A DNA stretch of 32,559 bases from Acidobacteriota bacterium. GTDB taxonomy: Bacteria > Acidobacteriota > Terriglobia > Terriglobales > Acidobacteriaceae. The DNA lies in the NCBI GenBank assembly GCA_021792795.1, contig JAJYUB010000037.1, positions 1 to 32,559 on the forward strand, written 5' to 3'. A program made the position numbers and the translations under genes. Position 1 is the first letter of the stretch; every line of letters starts with the position of its first letter. Below are positions 1-6,805 of the stretch, piece after piece. The notes beneath the pieces were generated by a model. It was not told the DNA's origin and did not search any database. It saw only the letters and a list, made by a program, of their open reading frames with translations.

Positions 1-539
1 ATCCGCATGGATCCTGTGAAACGAAAGGGCGGCATCAAGGCCAGACGGCTGATCGCCGCCACAAGCGATAACTACCGTGCCGAACTTTTCGGCCTCACTT
101 GAGGCGCTCCTTCATGCGATTGCCCTGATTCCAGGCGGCGATAGACCGCTTCCCAGGTTTGACAGCGCATAAAATGTCCTGCACCGGCAGAACAGCTTTT
201 CAAGCCGGTATTGAATGCGCTCAAAAAGCGCTGGACCAATTCGAATTCACGGGCGTCATCGCCAACGCCGATCCGCACGCGATCGGACTCTTGCGCGGCC
301 TTCAAAAAGCAGGGAAAAAAATACCGGATGACATCTCCATCATCGGTTTCGATAACAGCCCATTTTGCGAGTACACCGACCCACCGCTGACGAGCGTAAA
401 TATTTCCAGAGGAGAAATCGGCCAATGCGCAGTCGAAACTCTCGCTGCGATGATTGAGCAAAGCCGTCCTGGAATCGAGATTCGCATCGCGACTGAACTC
501 ATCTTGCGCGAGTCTGTAGGAAGACCTCGTAAGACATAA
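1..539 (+). pseudogene. LacI-family regulator, decayed, C-terminal effector-domain part
   Basis: The readable part is 159-539, which ends in a TAA stop. It matches the C-terminal half of a LacI/PurR-type effector-binding domain: a TGVIANADPHAIGLLRGL segment, then IPDDISIIGFDNSPF, then the typical DPPLTSV and a C-terminal LRESVGRP tail. Upstream, pieces of the same domain appear in other frames (IAATSDNYRAE in frame 1 at about 49-80, EALLHAIALIPGGDR in frame 2), broken by stops at about 100-102 and elsewhere. I therefore read it as a frameshifted pseudogene entering from the window edge, not a 126-residue gene. The DNA-binding helix-turn-helix would lie outside the window. An assembly error could mimic the frameshifts. 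It lies next to mobile-element debris, which fits decay. Confidence 0.7.
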
Positions 540-732
540 ACGGAAAATCGCCTCCGCGGCAGAATTTGCGAGCGGATTCCGGTTCAGGAAGCCGTCCATG
601 CGATTTCGTGTTGAGCTCAAGGCCAGTCGCACTCGGGCCGAGAATTTGTCGATGCGGTGAAGATCAACCAACAGGATGTTGCGCCGGTGCGTGCTGTCAA
701 GCTGATGGACGAGTTGGACTTTCCCCGGAATT
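540..732. other. Gene-poor spacer, nothing recognised
   Basis: Between the LacI remnant and the IS4-like remnant I see no gene I can name. A short plus-strand frame (about 642-746, with FVDAVKINQQDV and LMDELDFP) and an opposing minus-strand frame both look protein-like, but neither has a start signal or a family I recognise. It may be the tail of another decayed gene. Confidence 0.4.
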
Positions 733-981
733 TCAGGCTGACCAGATGAAGGCGAGTTCGAGCTGCGTGTCCGGAGGCGATTTTTGCGGCGGCTGGAAAG
801 TGCTGCCGGAGAGAACACGGCGAATTCCATCTGCCAGGGCATAGAAGCGGAAGGGCGGAATGCCGAAAAATCGCTGCGAGATGACCAGCAGTTTTTCGGT
901 GAGGATGCGCAGCTTCATCTGTTGTCCAAGGAAGGTGGCGGCGAAGTAAGCTGCCGCTGTCACCAGCACAACTATTGATAG
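733..981 (-). pseudogene. IS4-like transposase C-terminal remnant (distal part)
   Basis: Read on the minus strand from 981, the frame gives IVVLVTAAAYFAATFLGQ, then LKLRILTEKLLV-like sequence, then FGIPPFRFYALADGI and a stop at 733. This pattern is typical of the C-terminal end of IS4-type DDE transposases. It is the continuation of the fragment at 2078-2180 (KIEETFRFVKQSYNLEDIRVL), from which it has been separated by the IS630 element. The two halves do not rejoin perfectly in frame after removing the insertion, so the gene was probably already dead. Its stop at 733 looks like the native end. The open frame that starts with ATG at 987 begins inside the inverted repeat of the inserted IS and is not a real start. 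Confidence 0.65.
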
Positions 982-999
982 CTGCATAAATAATGCAAT
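982..999 (+). repeat. IS630 element inverted repeat, left
   Basis: CTGCATAAATAATGCAAT, a perfect complement of 2057-2074. The repeat is itself a partial palindrome (TGCAT and ATGCA arms around AAATA), which could give the transposase a symmetric site at each end. Confidence 0.9.
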
Positions 1000-1002
1000 G
1001 AC

Positions 1003-2030
1003 TCAGCGCAAAGAAATGGACAACTCGGACTGGGCGATGCACCCGCGCAGTTTTATCTGCGAGTTTCGAATTCCGTCAATGGAGCCAAGGATGTCATCCA
1101 TCAATTCGTCCACATCCTTTGGGCAGCTGTTGGCCAGTTCGCGCTTGGCCAATGACCAGACGCCTTCATCTGGATTCAGTTGCGGCGCATAGGACGGAAA
1201 GTGCTCGATACGCAGACGGGGATGTTTTTCGAGGAATTGTTCGATAGGCTTTCCCTTGTGCGTCGATGAGTTGTCCAGCAATAGAATGACAGGCCCGCGC
1301 AGGAGGCGCAGCAGTTCGCGCAAATACATACAGACCTCCTCCTGCCCGATGTTGTCGTAAAAGAGCAGATAGTAGAGGCCGAGGCGATGTCGCCCGGGGC
1401 TGACGGAAATCCCGGAGATCACGGAGATCTTGTCGCGCTGTCCTTGGCGATGGCGGTGGATAGGAGTTTCCCCTTGTGGTGCCCAGGTTCTGACCACGTT
1501 GGGAATCATCAGGAAGCCCGATTCATCGGCAAAGACGATGCGGGCGCCCAACCTTGTGGCGTTTTTTTTATACGGGGCCACGCTTTTTGTTTCCAGCGCT
1601 CGATCTCTTCTTCGTTGCGCTCCAGAGCGCGTCGTTCCGGCTTCTGCGGAGTCCAACCGAGATCGTGCATCAACCGGCCAATGTGATCCGGGTGATAGCT
1701 CACGCCGAACTCGCTCTCGATCAACGCGGCGATGCGTGCAGTGGTCCACAGATTGGTGCGATAACCTTGCGCAAGCGGCCCCTTCAGTAGCAGGCGAACA
1801 AGTTTCTTTCGCCGAGTAGCGGCCAGCTTCAGTGGGCGTCCAGGAGAGAAACGGACCTGCAATGCCTCGTCTCCGCCCTGCCGTCGAGCATCGCGCCAGC
1901 GCATCACTGAACTCGCGTTACATCCGATCTGCCGTCCGACTTCGTTGAGCGAGCAGCCTTCATCCAACAACGCCAAAGCGCGACGGCGACGGTCTTCCAA
2001 AAGCTCGGCACTTGCCTTCAGCCTGGGCAT
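1003..2030 (-). CDS. IS630-family transposase, made by -1 frameshift
   Basis: The upstream frame starts best at ATG 2030 (MPRLKASAELL) and carries helix-turn-helix domains (GCSLNEVGRQIGCNASSVMRW, and a second around TTARIAALIESEFGVSY). The downstream frame carries the DDE catalytic domain: FADESGF, LLLDNSSTHKG and LNPDEGVW, giving D, D and E. The frames overlap at a T8 run near 1562-1569, which is A8 on the coding strand. A -1 slip on A-AAA-AAA would join WPRIKK to NATRLGARIVFADE and give one protein of roughly 340 residues. Split transposases joined by slippage are known in IS630 elements. The stop is at 1003, just inside the left inverted repeat. Without slippage only a DNA-binding product ending near 1509 would be made, which could act as an inhibitor. 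Confidence 0.85.
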
Positions 2031-2056
2031 GGTGACTCCGAACCTCTGCAAGTATT

Positions 2057-2074
2057 ATTGCATTATTTATGCAG
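2057..2074 (-). repeat. IS630 element inverted repeat, right
   Basis: Exact reverse complement of 982-999. It lies 26 bp upstream of the transposase start at 2030, so the element's own promoter must lie in or just inside this end. Confidence 0.9.
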
Positions 2075-2077
2075 TAG

Positions 2078-2180
2078 TCAATAAGTTCTTCAACCGCTGA
2101 TACTTCAGCACGCGGATGTCCTCCAGGTTGTAACTCTGTTTGACGAAGCGGAAAGTTTCCTCAATTTTCCATCCATACTC
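2078..2180 (-). pseudogene. IS4-like transposase remnant (proximal part)
   Basis: The minus-strand frame reads EYGWKIEETFRFVKQSYNLE followed by DIRVLKYQRLKNLL and then meets the IS630 right end. The KIEETFRFVKQ motif with a following LEDIRVL is a hallmark of the C-terminal part of IS4-type transposases. The frame is closed upstream by a TAA at about 2187-2189, which is the end of a different transposase fragment, so everything before this segment has been lost. Together with 733-981 it makes one broken gene. Confidence 0.65.
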
Positions 2181-2186
2181 AGCGTC

Positions 2187-2300
2187 TTAAATAAGTGCGC
2201 ATAGTCTGCGCAAGGTAATGTTGCCGCGAAGCCACTGTTTGAATTGCCCTTCGATGCTCTCGATGACTTCATCCAGCTTCGGGAAGTACCGGTTATGCAC
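2187..2300 (-). pseudogene. Second IS630-family transposase, C-terminal stub
   Basis: The last 35 or so codons before the TAA at 2187 read HNRYFPKLDEVIESIEGQ, then FKQWLRGNITLRRLCALI. This is the usual C-terminus of a different branch of IS630 transposases (HNRxFPTLD...FxQWRxGNxTLRRLCAII). It is not related closely to the intact copy at 1003-2030. Sequence further upstream in this frame (2301-2474) is antisense to the IS1-like gene and is not transposase. The break at about 2300 coincides with the start of recognisable IS1-like sequence on the other strand, marking a recombination or insertion junction. Confidence 0.6.
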
Positions 2301-3021
2301 GCATTTCCATGATGCCCACGTCCGCAATCTCCGCGTTCGCCGCTTGCAGGCTGACGAAATTTGGAGCTTTGTCGGGGCCAAAGCAAAGAACGTCTCCAAA
2401 GAAAAAGAACAGGACGGCTGGGGTGATGTCTGGACGTGGACGGCGATCGATGCGGATACGAAGCTCTGCGTCACTTATTACGTGGGAGATCGGGGCAAAC
2501 TATCCGCATGGAATTTCATGCGCGATGCGGCAAAGCGCATTGTCGGAAAGCCGCAGATCACAACGGACGCGCACAAGCCGTACCTCAGCGCAGTGGAAGC
2601 GGCGTTTGGCGGGGATGCCGATTACGCGATGCTCCACAAGATTTACGGTCACAGCGGAGAACCGGAAACCCGCTACAGTCCCAGAACCTGCATCGGCTGC
2701 GACATGAAAACCATCAGCGGCGTACCCGATCCCAAGCACGTCAGCACCTCTTTTGTGGAGCGCCAGAATTTGAACATGAGAATGAGGCGGTTTACCAGAC
2801 TGACCAACGCTTTCAGCAAGAAAGTCGAGAATCATGGTCACGCCATCGCACTCTATTTCGCGTATTACAATTTCTGTCGCGTCCATCAAACGCTTCGCGT
2901 CACACCGGCAATGGAAGCTGGATTGACCGATCATGTTTGGAGCATGGAAGAATTGGCTATGCTGATGCCGGAGCCGAAAGCGGCAAAACGCGGACCTTAC
3001 AAGAAAAGAATTTCAAACTGA
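2297..3021 (+). pseudogene. IS1-like transposase, 5'-truncated
   Basis: The frame from about 2297 to the TGA at 3019-3021 encodes the catalytic part of an IS1-like DDE transposase: HVRNLRVRRLQADEIWSFVG (first D), TTDAHKPYL (second D), then TSFVERQNLNMRMRRFTRLT (E) and a C-terminal FCRVHQTLRVTPAM segment. The family's N-terminal zinc-ribbon and helix-turn-helix region, about 70-90 residues, is missing. The open frame continues back to an ATG at 2218, but those codons are antisense to the IS630 stub and are not part of the protein. The catalytic triad is intact, so truncation is likely fairly recent. Sequence just after the stop (TGACCCACTACCC) may be the element's right end; I found no matching left end. 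Confidence 0.75.
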
Positions 3022-3097
3022 CCCACTACCCGATGCTGGGTTTCCTTTGAGAATCCAGTACTGCATGCGTACAATCTTTCACACGCTCTTCAGGGAT

Positions 3098-4099
3098 TCA
3101 AGTGTTTTGATTGCTCTTTAGTTGCGACCCAGATGTTCGCGATAATTCAATACGCACGAGATCGAATGCGTTTGCTTCCGTCGCCGGATCGTCGCCGAAT
3201 CCGCCGAGCCAATGCACGTGGGGCTCGCGGCGAAACCATGTCATCTGTCGCTTGGCATAGTTGCGATGGCCCTGTTGCGTCGAAGCAATCGCGCCCGCCA
3301 TGGAAAGGTCTCCGCGCAGCAGCATCCCGGCCTGCTTGTATCCCAGCGAAAGCAACGGACGGCAATCCGCGCCATAACGGGCCAGCAAGCGCTCGGTTTC
3401 TTCGACCAGCCCATCTGAAAACATCGCCGCGGCGCGCTGATTGATACGCGCATAGAGGGCGGCCCGCGGTGGATCGAGCCCGATTCGCAGAATGTGAAAG
3501 CCCTGCAACGGATCGCGCCCAGCTTCCCACAGTGTCGACATTTTTTGCTGCGATGCCAAGGTGACTTCAATCGCACGCACCAGCTTGGGTGCATCGTTGG
3601 GATGGATGCGCGAAGCGGAGACTGGGTCCAGCCGCCGCAGAATTCGCGCCAGGTAACTACTGCCGCGCTCCTGCTCCATTTCGCGCAACCGGACACGCAG
3701 CGACTCAAATCGCGTTGGACCCGGAAACAGTCCCTCGATCAACGCCCGTAGATAGAGACCTGTTCCACCGGCAACAATGGGCAGCTTGCTGCGGGCTTGA
3801 ATGTCAGCAAGACTTTGGCGCGCGTCGCGGGCATAGTCCCCCGCAGTGTACGGCTGGTCCGGCGAAACTACATCGAGCATGTGATGCGGAACCAGTGCGC
3901 GCTGTTCCCGCGATGGCTTCGCGGTGCCAATCTCTAATTCGCGATAGACGGCTACCGAATCGCAGCTGACGACCTCACCTGAAAATCGCTGCGCTAGTTG
4001 AAACGCAAGCGAGGTCTTCCCGCTTGCGGTCGCTCCATGCAACACCACCAGGTGGTAGCTGGGAATTCTCGATTCACTTTGTTGATTGGCGCCGTCCAT
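3098..4099 (-). CDS. miaA: tRNA dimethylallyltransferase
   Basis: This enzyme transfers the dimethylallyl group to N6 of adenosine 37 in tRNAs that read codons beginning with U, the first step towards ms2i6A. The 333-residue product has the P-loop GATASGKT (residues 22-29), the DSVAVYRELEIGTAKPS segment, the HHMLDVVSPDQPYTAGDY region, GGTGLYLRALIEG, and the conserved late motif RNYAKRQMTWFRRE. Length is normal for the family. A GAGGAAA sequence lies about 13 nt before the ATG, rather far for a ribosome site. It follows the small membrane gene (4169-4309) after 69 bp on the same strand and may be the last gene of a tonB-small protein-miaA transcript. Its 3' side faces the transposon debris. 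Confidence 0.97.
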   Translation of the reverse strand: MDGANQQSESRIPSYHLVVLHGATASGKTSLAFQLAQRFSGEVVSCDSVAVYRELEIGTAKPSREQRALVPHHMLDVVSPDQPYTAGDYARDARQSLADIQARSKLPIVAGGTGLYLRALIEGLFPGPTRFESLRVRLREMEQERGSSYLARILRRLDPVSASRIHPNDAPKLVRAIEVTLASQQKMSTLWEAGRDPLQGFHILRIGLDPPRAALYARINQRAAAMFSDGLVEETERLLARYGADCRPLLSLGYKQAGMLLRGDLSMAGAIASTQQGHRNYAKRQMTWFRREPHVHWLGGFGDDPATEANAFDLVRIELSRTSGSQLKSNQNT

Positions 4100-4168
4100 G
4101 GTTCCAGGCAGTTTTCCTCGGTCGAACTTCCCACGCTTTTCAGGACTTCGGCAGAAGTGACCCTATCG

Positions 4169-4309
4169 CTACCACAGATTCCACCAGTGGGTTAGAAAGA
4201 TGGCGCGCCAGCCGGCGCGAATCGCGCAGAACAGCATAATTGCCAGGGCAATCCATAGCAGACCCAAGGCCTGACGGCGTCGCAGCGCGGCTTCTTCGGG
4301 GGCGATCAT
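4169..4309 (-). CDS. Small single-span membrane protein, 46 residues, unknown
   Basis: ATG at 4309-4307 overlaps the TGA of the tonB-like gene (4308-4306) in an ATGA arrangement, and the frame runs to TAG at 4169. The product begins MIAPEEAALRRRQALG, continues with a hydrophobic stretch LLWIALAIMLFCAI (about residues 18-31) and ends RAGWRAIFLTHWWNLW. Arginines on both flanks of the segment and the tryptophan-rich tail suggest an inner-membrane miniprotein. The stop-start overlap implies translational coupling to the TonB-like gene, so a role beside TonB is possible. I do not recognise the family. A chance frame cannot be excluded, but the ATGA coupling, clear membrane segment and lack of any other gene here make it credible. 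Confidence 0.6.
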   Translation of the reverse strand: MIAPEEAALRRRQALGLLWIALAIMLFCAIRAGWRAIFLTHWWNLW

Positions 4310-5436
4310 TGCCGGGTGTATTGTCCGGTTTGCTCGTTATAAAGGAAGTAAAAGCGCAACGCGAGATAGGGTCCATGGAACTGTTTTGGCAACGGCGGAA
4401 ACGGCCCGGCCCCGGTGATGCCGCCCCATGCGGCGCGGTCGAGCGAAACATCTCCCGAGGGCCGCACCAACTGCATCTGCTTGATGCTGCCATCCGGCAT
4501 AATCATGAACTGAATGGCGACCGTGCCTTGCTTCAGGAGAGGCGGACGGGCGGCCTCTGGAATCAGCAGGTCCCAACTGGATTGCGTCGCCTGCACCACC
4601 TGGCGAAGATAGGGCCCGAAATCGACGCCCATAGTGTCGCTCAGGACTTCCACGCCGGAGGCGACTCCTGGATGCGCGATGGGAGCATTCTGGCCATTGT
4701 CGCCGCCTTCGCCGTTCGAGCGGGCGGCATTCCGTTCCGCCTGACGGATCAGGTCGCCGACAGACATGTTGGGCTGGCTGGTGGCCTGGTTTTGTTGTGC
4801 CTTCGATGGCCGCTGCGGAGCCTGCTCCCGCTGCATGGCGGACTGGGTTGCGCTGGGCGCGGACGGAAGCGACTGAGTGGAACGATGCACTGGCGGAGAA
4901 GGCTGGGTGGCGCGGGCCTGCTGCTGCGGCCGGGGGGTTGGCTGGCGCGGCTGCTCTGCCTGTTGCGCCTTTTGCTGCGGCTGCGGTGGCGGAGAAGGCC
5001 TGCCGGCCCGACGCATGGCCTGCAGCTCCTCAATCGTTTTCTGGTCGAGGGTCGGGTTCTTGGTTTGCGCGGTGTGGTTCTGGTCTGAAATGATGTTGGT
5101 CGGCTTGGGCGGCTTCTTCACCAGGTCCGGAGGCATGTCCAGATAGACATTCTCCGGCGCCTTCTCGGGCACCGCCGGCATGGTGTTCACGACGGTGGCG
5201 GGCCGAAACATCTTCAACTTGGGACCATAGAAAATCCACCAAAACACAAAGAAATGGAAAATGAGGGATATCCAGATGGCTTCGCGCACGCGGGCAGACA
5301 GCCGCTCACCCTCCAGCGCGTCGATGACATCGAGCAACTCATGGGGCGCGTGAGAATCGTAACGTGTCCGCAAACGATCGAACTTCGGTTCGATTGGCTT
5401 CTCTGGCGGACTCGGGGGTGTTTCGATTGCGGCCAT
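4306..5436 (-). CDS. TonB-family energy transducer
   Basis: TonB proteins link the inner-membrane proton-driven ExbB/ExbD motor to outer-membrane receptors. This 376-residue product has a roughly 50-residue cytoplasmic head, one membrane span (about residues 53-70, IWISLIFHFFVFWWIFYG), a long Pro/Gln/Ala/Ser-rich periplasmic spacer (about 90-230), and a C-terminal TonB-like domain (about 270-376) with GTVAIQFMIMPDGSIKQMQL and a hydrophobic end FYFLYNEQTGQYTRQ. The cytoplasmic head is longer than in classical TonB. ATG 5436 is chosen over an adjacent in-frame TTG at 5439. No exbB/exbD is nearby. It may serve the giant receptor at 28210-31755, but distance gives no proof. Confidence 0.85.
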   Translation of the reverse strand: MAAIETPPSPPEKPIEPKFDRLRTRYDSHAPHELLDVIDALEGERLSARVREAIWISLIFHFFVFWWIFYGPKLKMFRPATVVNTMPAVPEKAPENVYLDMPPDLVKKPPKPTNIISDQNHTAQTKNPTLDQKTIEELQAMRRAGRPSPPPQPQQKAQQAEQPRQPTPRPQQQARATQPSPPVHRSTQSLPSAPSATQSAMQREQAPQRPSKAQQNQATSQPNMSVGDLIRQAERNAARSNGEGGDNGQNAPIAHPGVASGVEVLSDTMGVDFGPYLRQVVQATQSSWDLLIPEAARPPLLKQGTVAIQFMIMPDGSIKQMQLVRPSGDVSLDRAAWGGITGAGPFPPLPKQFHGPYLALRFYFLYNEQTGQYTRQ

Positions 5437-5595
5437 CAAAATTGGACGACACTGATCCTATCGTAGTTTCATCGCACCAGACCAGTGCCGACTTTGCGTC
5501 CTGCTCTCATTGTCTCACTCTTTGGCGTTCCGGGGCCTGGCCAGGGGGCTGCTCCCACGCCTGGATCGTTCTCCGGGGAAGGTAAAATCGCAGGT

Positions 5596-6096
5596 GTGAA
5601 CGCGATCGTCATTACAGTCAGCGACTCCTGTTTCCAAGGTCATCGGGTCGATCGTTCCGGGCCCGAGGTCGCAGTCCGCCTGCGGCAAGCCGGTTTTACT
5701 GTGGACCGCAACTTGATCGTTCCCGATGATAGGGAGCGGATTGCCGCCGAAATTCGCGAACAGGCTGGCCGGGCACGGCTGGTGGTGACGACCGGCGGCA
5801 CCGGCATTGCCCTCCGCGATGTTACGCCCGAAGCTACGCGGCAGGTCTGCGATCGCATCCTCGACGGCTTTGGCGAGCACATGCGTCGCGAGGGATTGAA
5901 GGACACCGCCTTCGCTCCCATGAGCCGCGCCGTGTCAGGAACCTTCGGCACTACTTTAATTGTGAATGTTCCGGGCAGTCCGCGGGCCGCAGTCGCGTCG
6001 CTGGAGGCTGTCCTCCCCCTCATCCAACATGCGCTGGCCTTATTGTCCGGCGACACAGAACACTCCGAACCGGGCCGTGCATCGGGAAAGAAATAA
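5596..6096 (+). CDS. mogA: MogA/MoaB-type molybdopterin adenylyltransferase
   Basis: Proteins of this family adenylylate or bind molybdopterin before molybdenum insertion. The product shows the expected motif series: VITVSDSCFQG and VDRSGPEVAVRL at the start, VPDDRERIAAEI, the strongly conserved VVTTGGTGIALRDVTPEAT, MSRAVSGTFGTTLIVNVPGSP, and a terminal HALALLSGDTEHSE. From GTG 5596 the length is 166 residues, normal for MogA. The frame is open back to ATG 5485, but those extra 37 residues (Gly/Pro-rich, with no counterpart in the family) are probably upstream DNA. A GGGGAAGG lies about 14 nt before the GTG. It is divergent from the tonB-like gene. No other molybdopterin gene is in the window. 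MoaB-type naming is equally possible. Confidence 0.88.
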   Translation: MNAIVITVSDSCFQGHRVDRSGPEVAVRLRQAGFTVDRNLIVPDDRERIAAEIREQAGRARLVVTTGGTGIALRDVTPEATRQVCDRILDGFGEHMRREGLKDTAFAPMSRAVSGTFGTTLIVNVPGSPRAAVASLEAVLPLIQHALALLSGDTEHSEPGRASGKK

Positions 6097-6143
6097 GACC
6101 CGAAGGGGATCGAGCGCGTGGCCGCAAGGCCCTGTACGATAAA

Positions 6144-6172
6144 TTGACGCCCTTGTGGAAACATTTCTTACA
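6144..6172 (+). promoter_or_regulatory. Candidate promoter, leaderless DedA-family gene
   Basis: TTGACG (6144-6149), a 17-bp spacer, and CTTACA (6167-6172) lie so that transcription would begin about at the ATG at 6179. No Shine-Dalgarno sequence precedes that ATG. The same TTGAC-N17-CTTAC pattern with the same distance to the start codon is seen before the GntR gene at 16229. Confidence 0.45.
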
Positions 6173-6178
6173 TAGCCC

Positions 6179-6805
6179 ATGATACGGAAACTCTCCTCCC
6201 ATCTTCTCCACTGGAAACTGGCGCTGCTGCTGTTCCTGAAGCCTCTCGGCTTTTTAGGCATCGGCGTTCTTGCGGCCATCGATTCCAGCTCGCTCGCCAT
6301 CCCCATGGATCTCATCATCGCCGGGTACGTGTGGAGCAATCGAGGGTATTTCTGGGTCTACGCCATCATGGGCGCGGCCGGGTCCGCGGTTGGCGCGCTG
6401 GTGCCGTTCTATATTGGCCGGACGGGTGGTGAATGGGTGTTGCTGAGGCGCATCCCGCAGTCGAAATACGACCGGATGCGGGCGCGTTTCGACCGTCACC
6501 ATTGGCTGGCCGTCCTGGTACCTGCCGCCATGCCTCCGCCGTTCCCCTTCAAGGTGTTTGCTTTTGGCGCGGGTGTTTTTGAGATGCGCGTCCTGCCGTA
6601 TTTGGGCGCAGTTTTCCTGGGGCGGGCCGTGCATTATCTGGTGACGGCCATCCTGGTCGTATACTTTGGTCCGGAAATCATGAGCTGGATGGGAGGACAT
6701 TCCTTCATGGCGCTCACTCTGATCGCCATCCTGGTTACAGTCTTCCTGCTGTATGAAATCTTCCGCCGACGGCGCAAACGCCGCAGAGAAAACACTGCGA
6801 ATTAA
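6179..6805 (+). CDS. DedA/VTT-domain inner-membrane protein
   Basis: A 208-residue membrane protein of the VTT (SNARE-associated, DedA/YqaA-like) family, whose members are linked to lipid-carrier or phospholipid translocation and membrane homeostasis. Visible features are hydrophobic segments at about residues 15-35, 55-75, 110-130, 140-162 and 170-193, the AAGSAVGALVPFYIGRTGGE segment typical of the family core, a central PPPFPFKVFAFGAGVF re-entrant-like stretch, and a basic tail RRRRKRRREN. I keep the ATG at 6179 because the candidate promoter suggests a leaderless mRNA. Its stop (TAA 6803-6805) overlaps that of the convergent AsmA-like gene (TAA on the minus strand, 6802-6804), so there is no room for a terminator between them. 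The precise substrate is unknown. Confidence 0.85.
   Translation: MIRKLSSHLLHWKLALLLFLKPLGFLGIGVLAAIDSSSLAIPMDLIIAGYVWSNRGYFWVYAIMGAAGSAVGALVPFYIGRTGGEWVLLRRIPQSKYDRMRARFDRHHWLAVLVPAAMPPPFPFKVFAFGAGVFEMRVLPYLGAVFLGRAVHYLVTAILVVYFGPEIMSWMGGHSFMALTLIAILVTVFLLYEIFRRRRKRRRENTAN

Larger units (their letters stand above)
982..2074 (-). mobile_element. IS630-family insertion sequence, apparently complete
   Basis: A 1,093-bp element bounded by perfect 18-bp inverted repeats CTGCATAAATAATGCAAT (982-999 and its complement 2057-2074). It is flanked on both sides by TAG (979-981 and 2075-2077). IS630 elements normally duplicate TA, which is contained in the flanking triplet; the extra G may be chance. 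The interior encodes one transposase split over two frames and joined at a run of eight A on the coding strand. It landed in an older IS4-like transposase gene, whose halves lie at 733-981 and 2078-2180. Both ends, the catalytic residues and the frameshift site look intact, so it could be recent or active. Confidence 0.85.

Noticed and set aside
72-842. 256-codon minus-strand open frame
   Set aside because: Runs antisense through the LacI remnant and across the spacer; no family, and its first part overlaps a different frame of the IS4-like remnant.
4240-5088. 282-codon plus-strand open frame ending in Leu/Arg-rich sequence
   Set aside because: Antisense to the Pro/Gln-rich spacer of the TonB-like gene; the low-complexity composition mirrors that spacer.
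5485-5595. N-terminal extension of the MogA-like protein
   Set aside because: The 37 Gly/Pro-rich residues have no counterpart in the family, and the conserved protein begins at GTG 5596.
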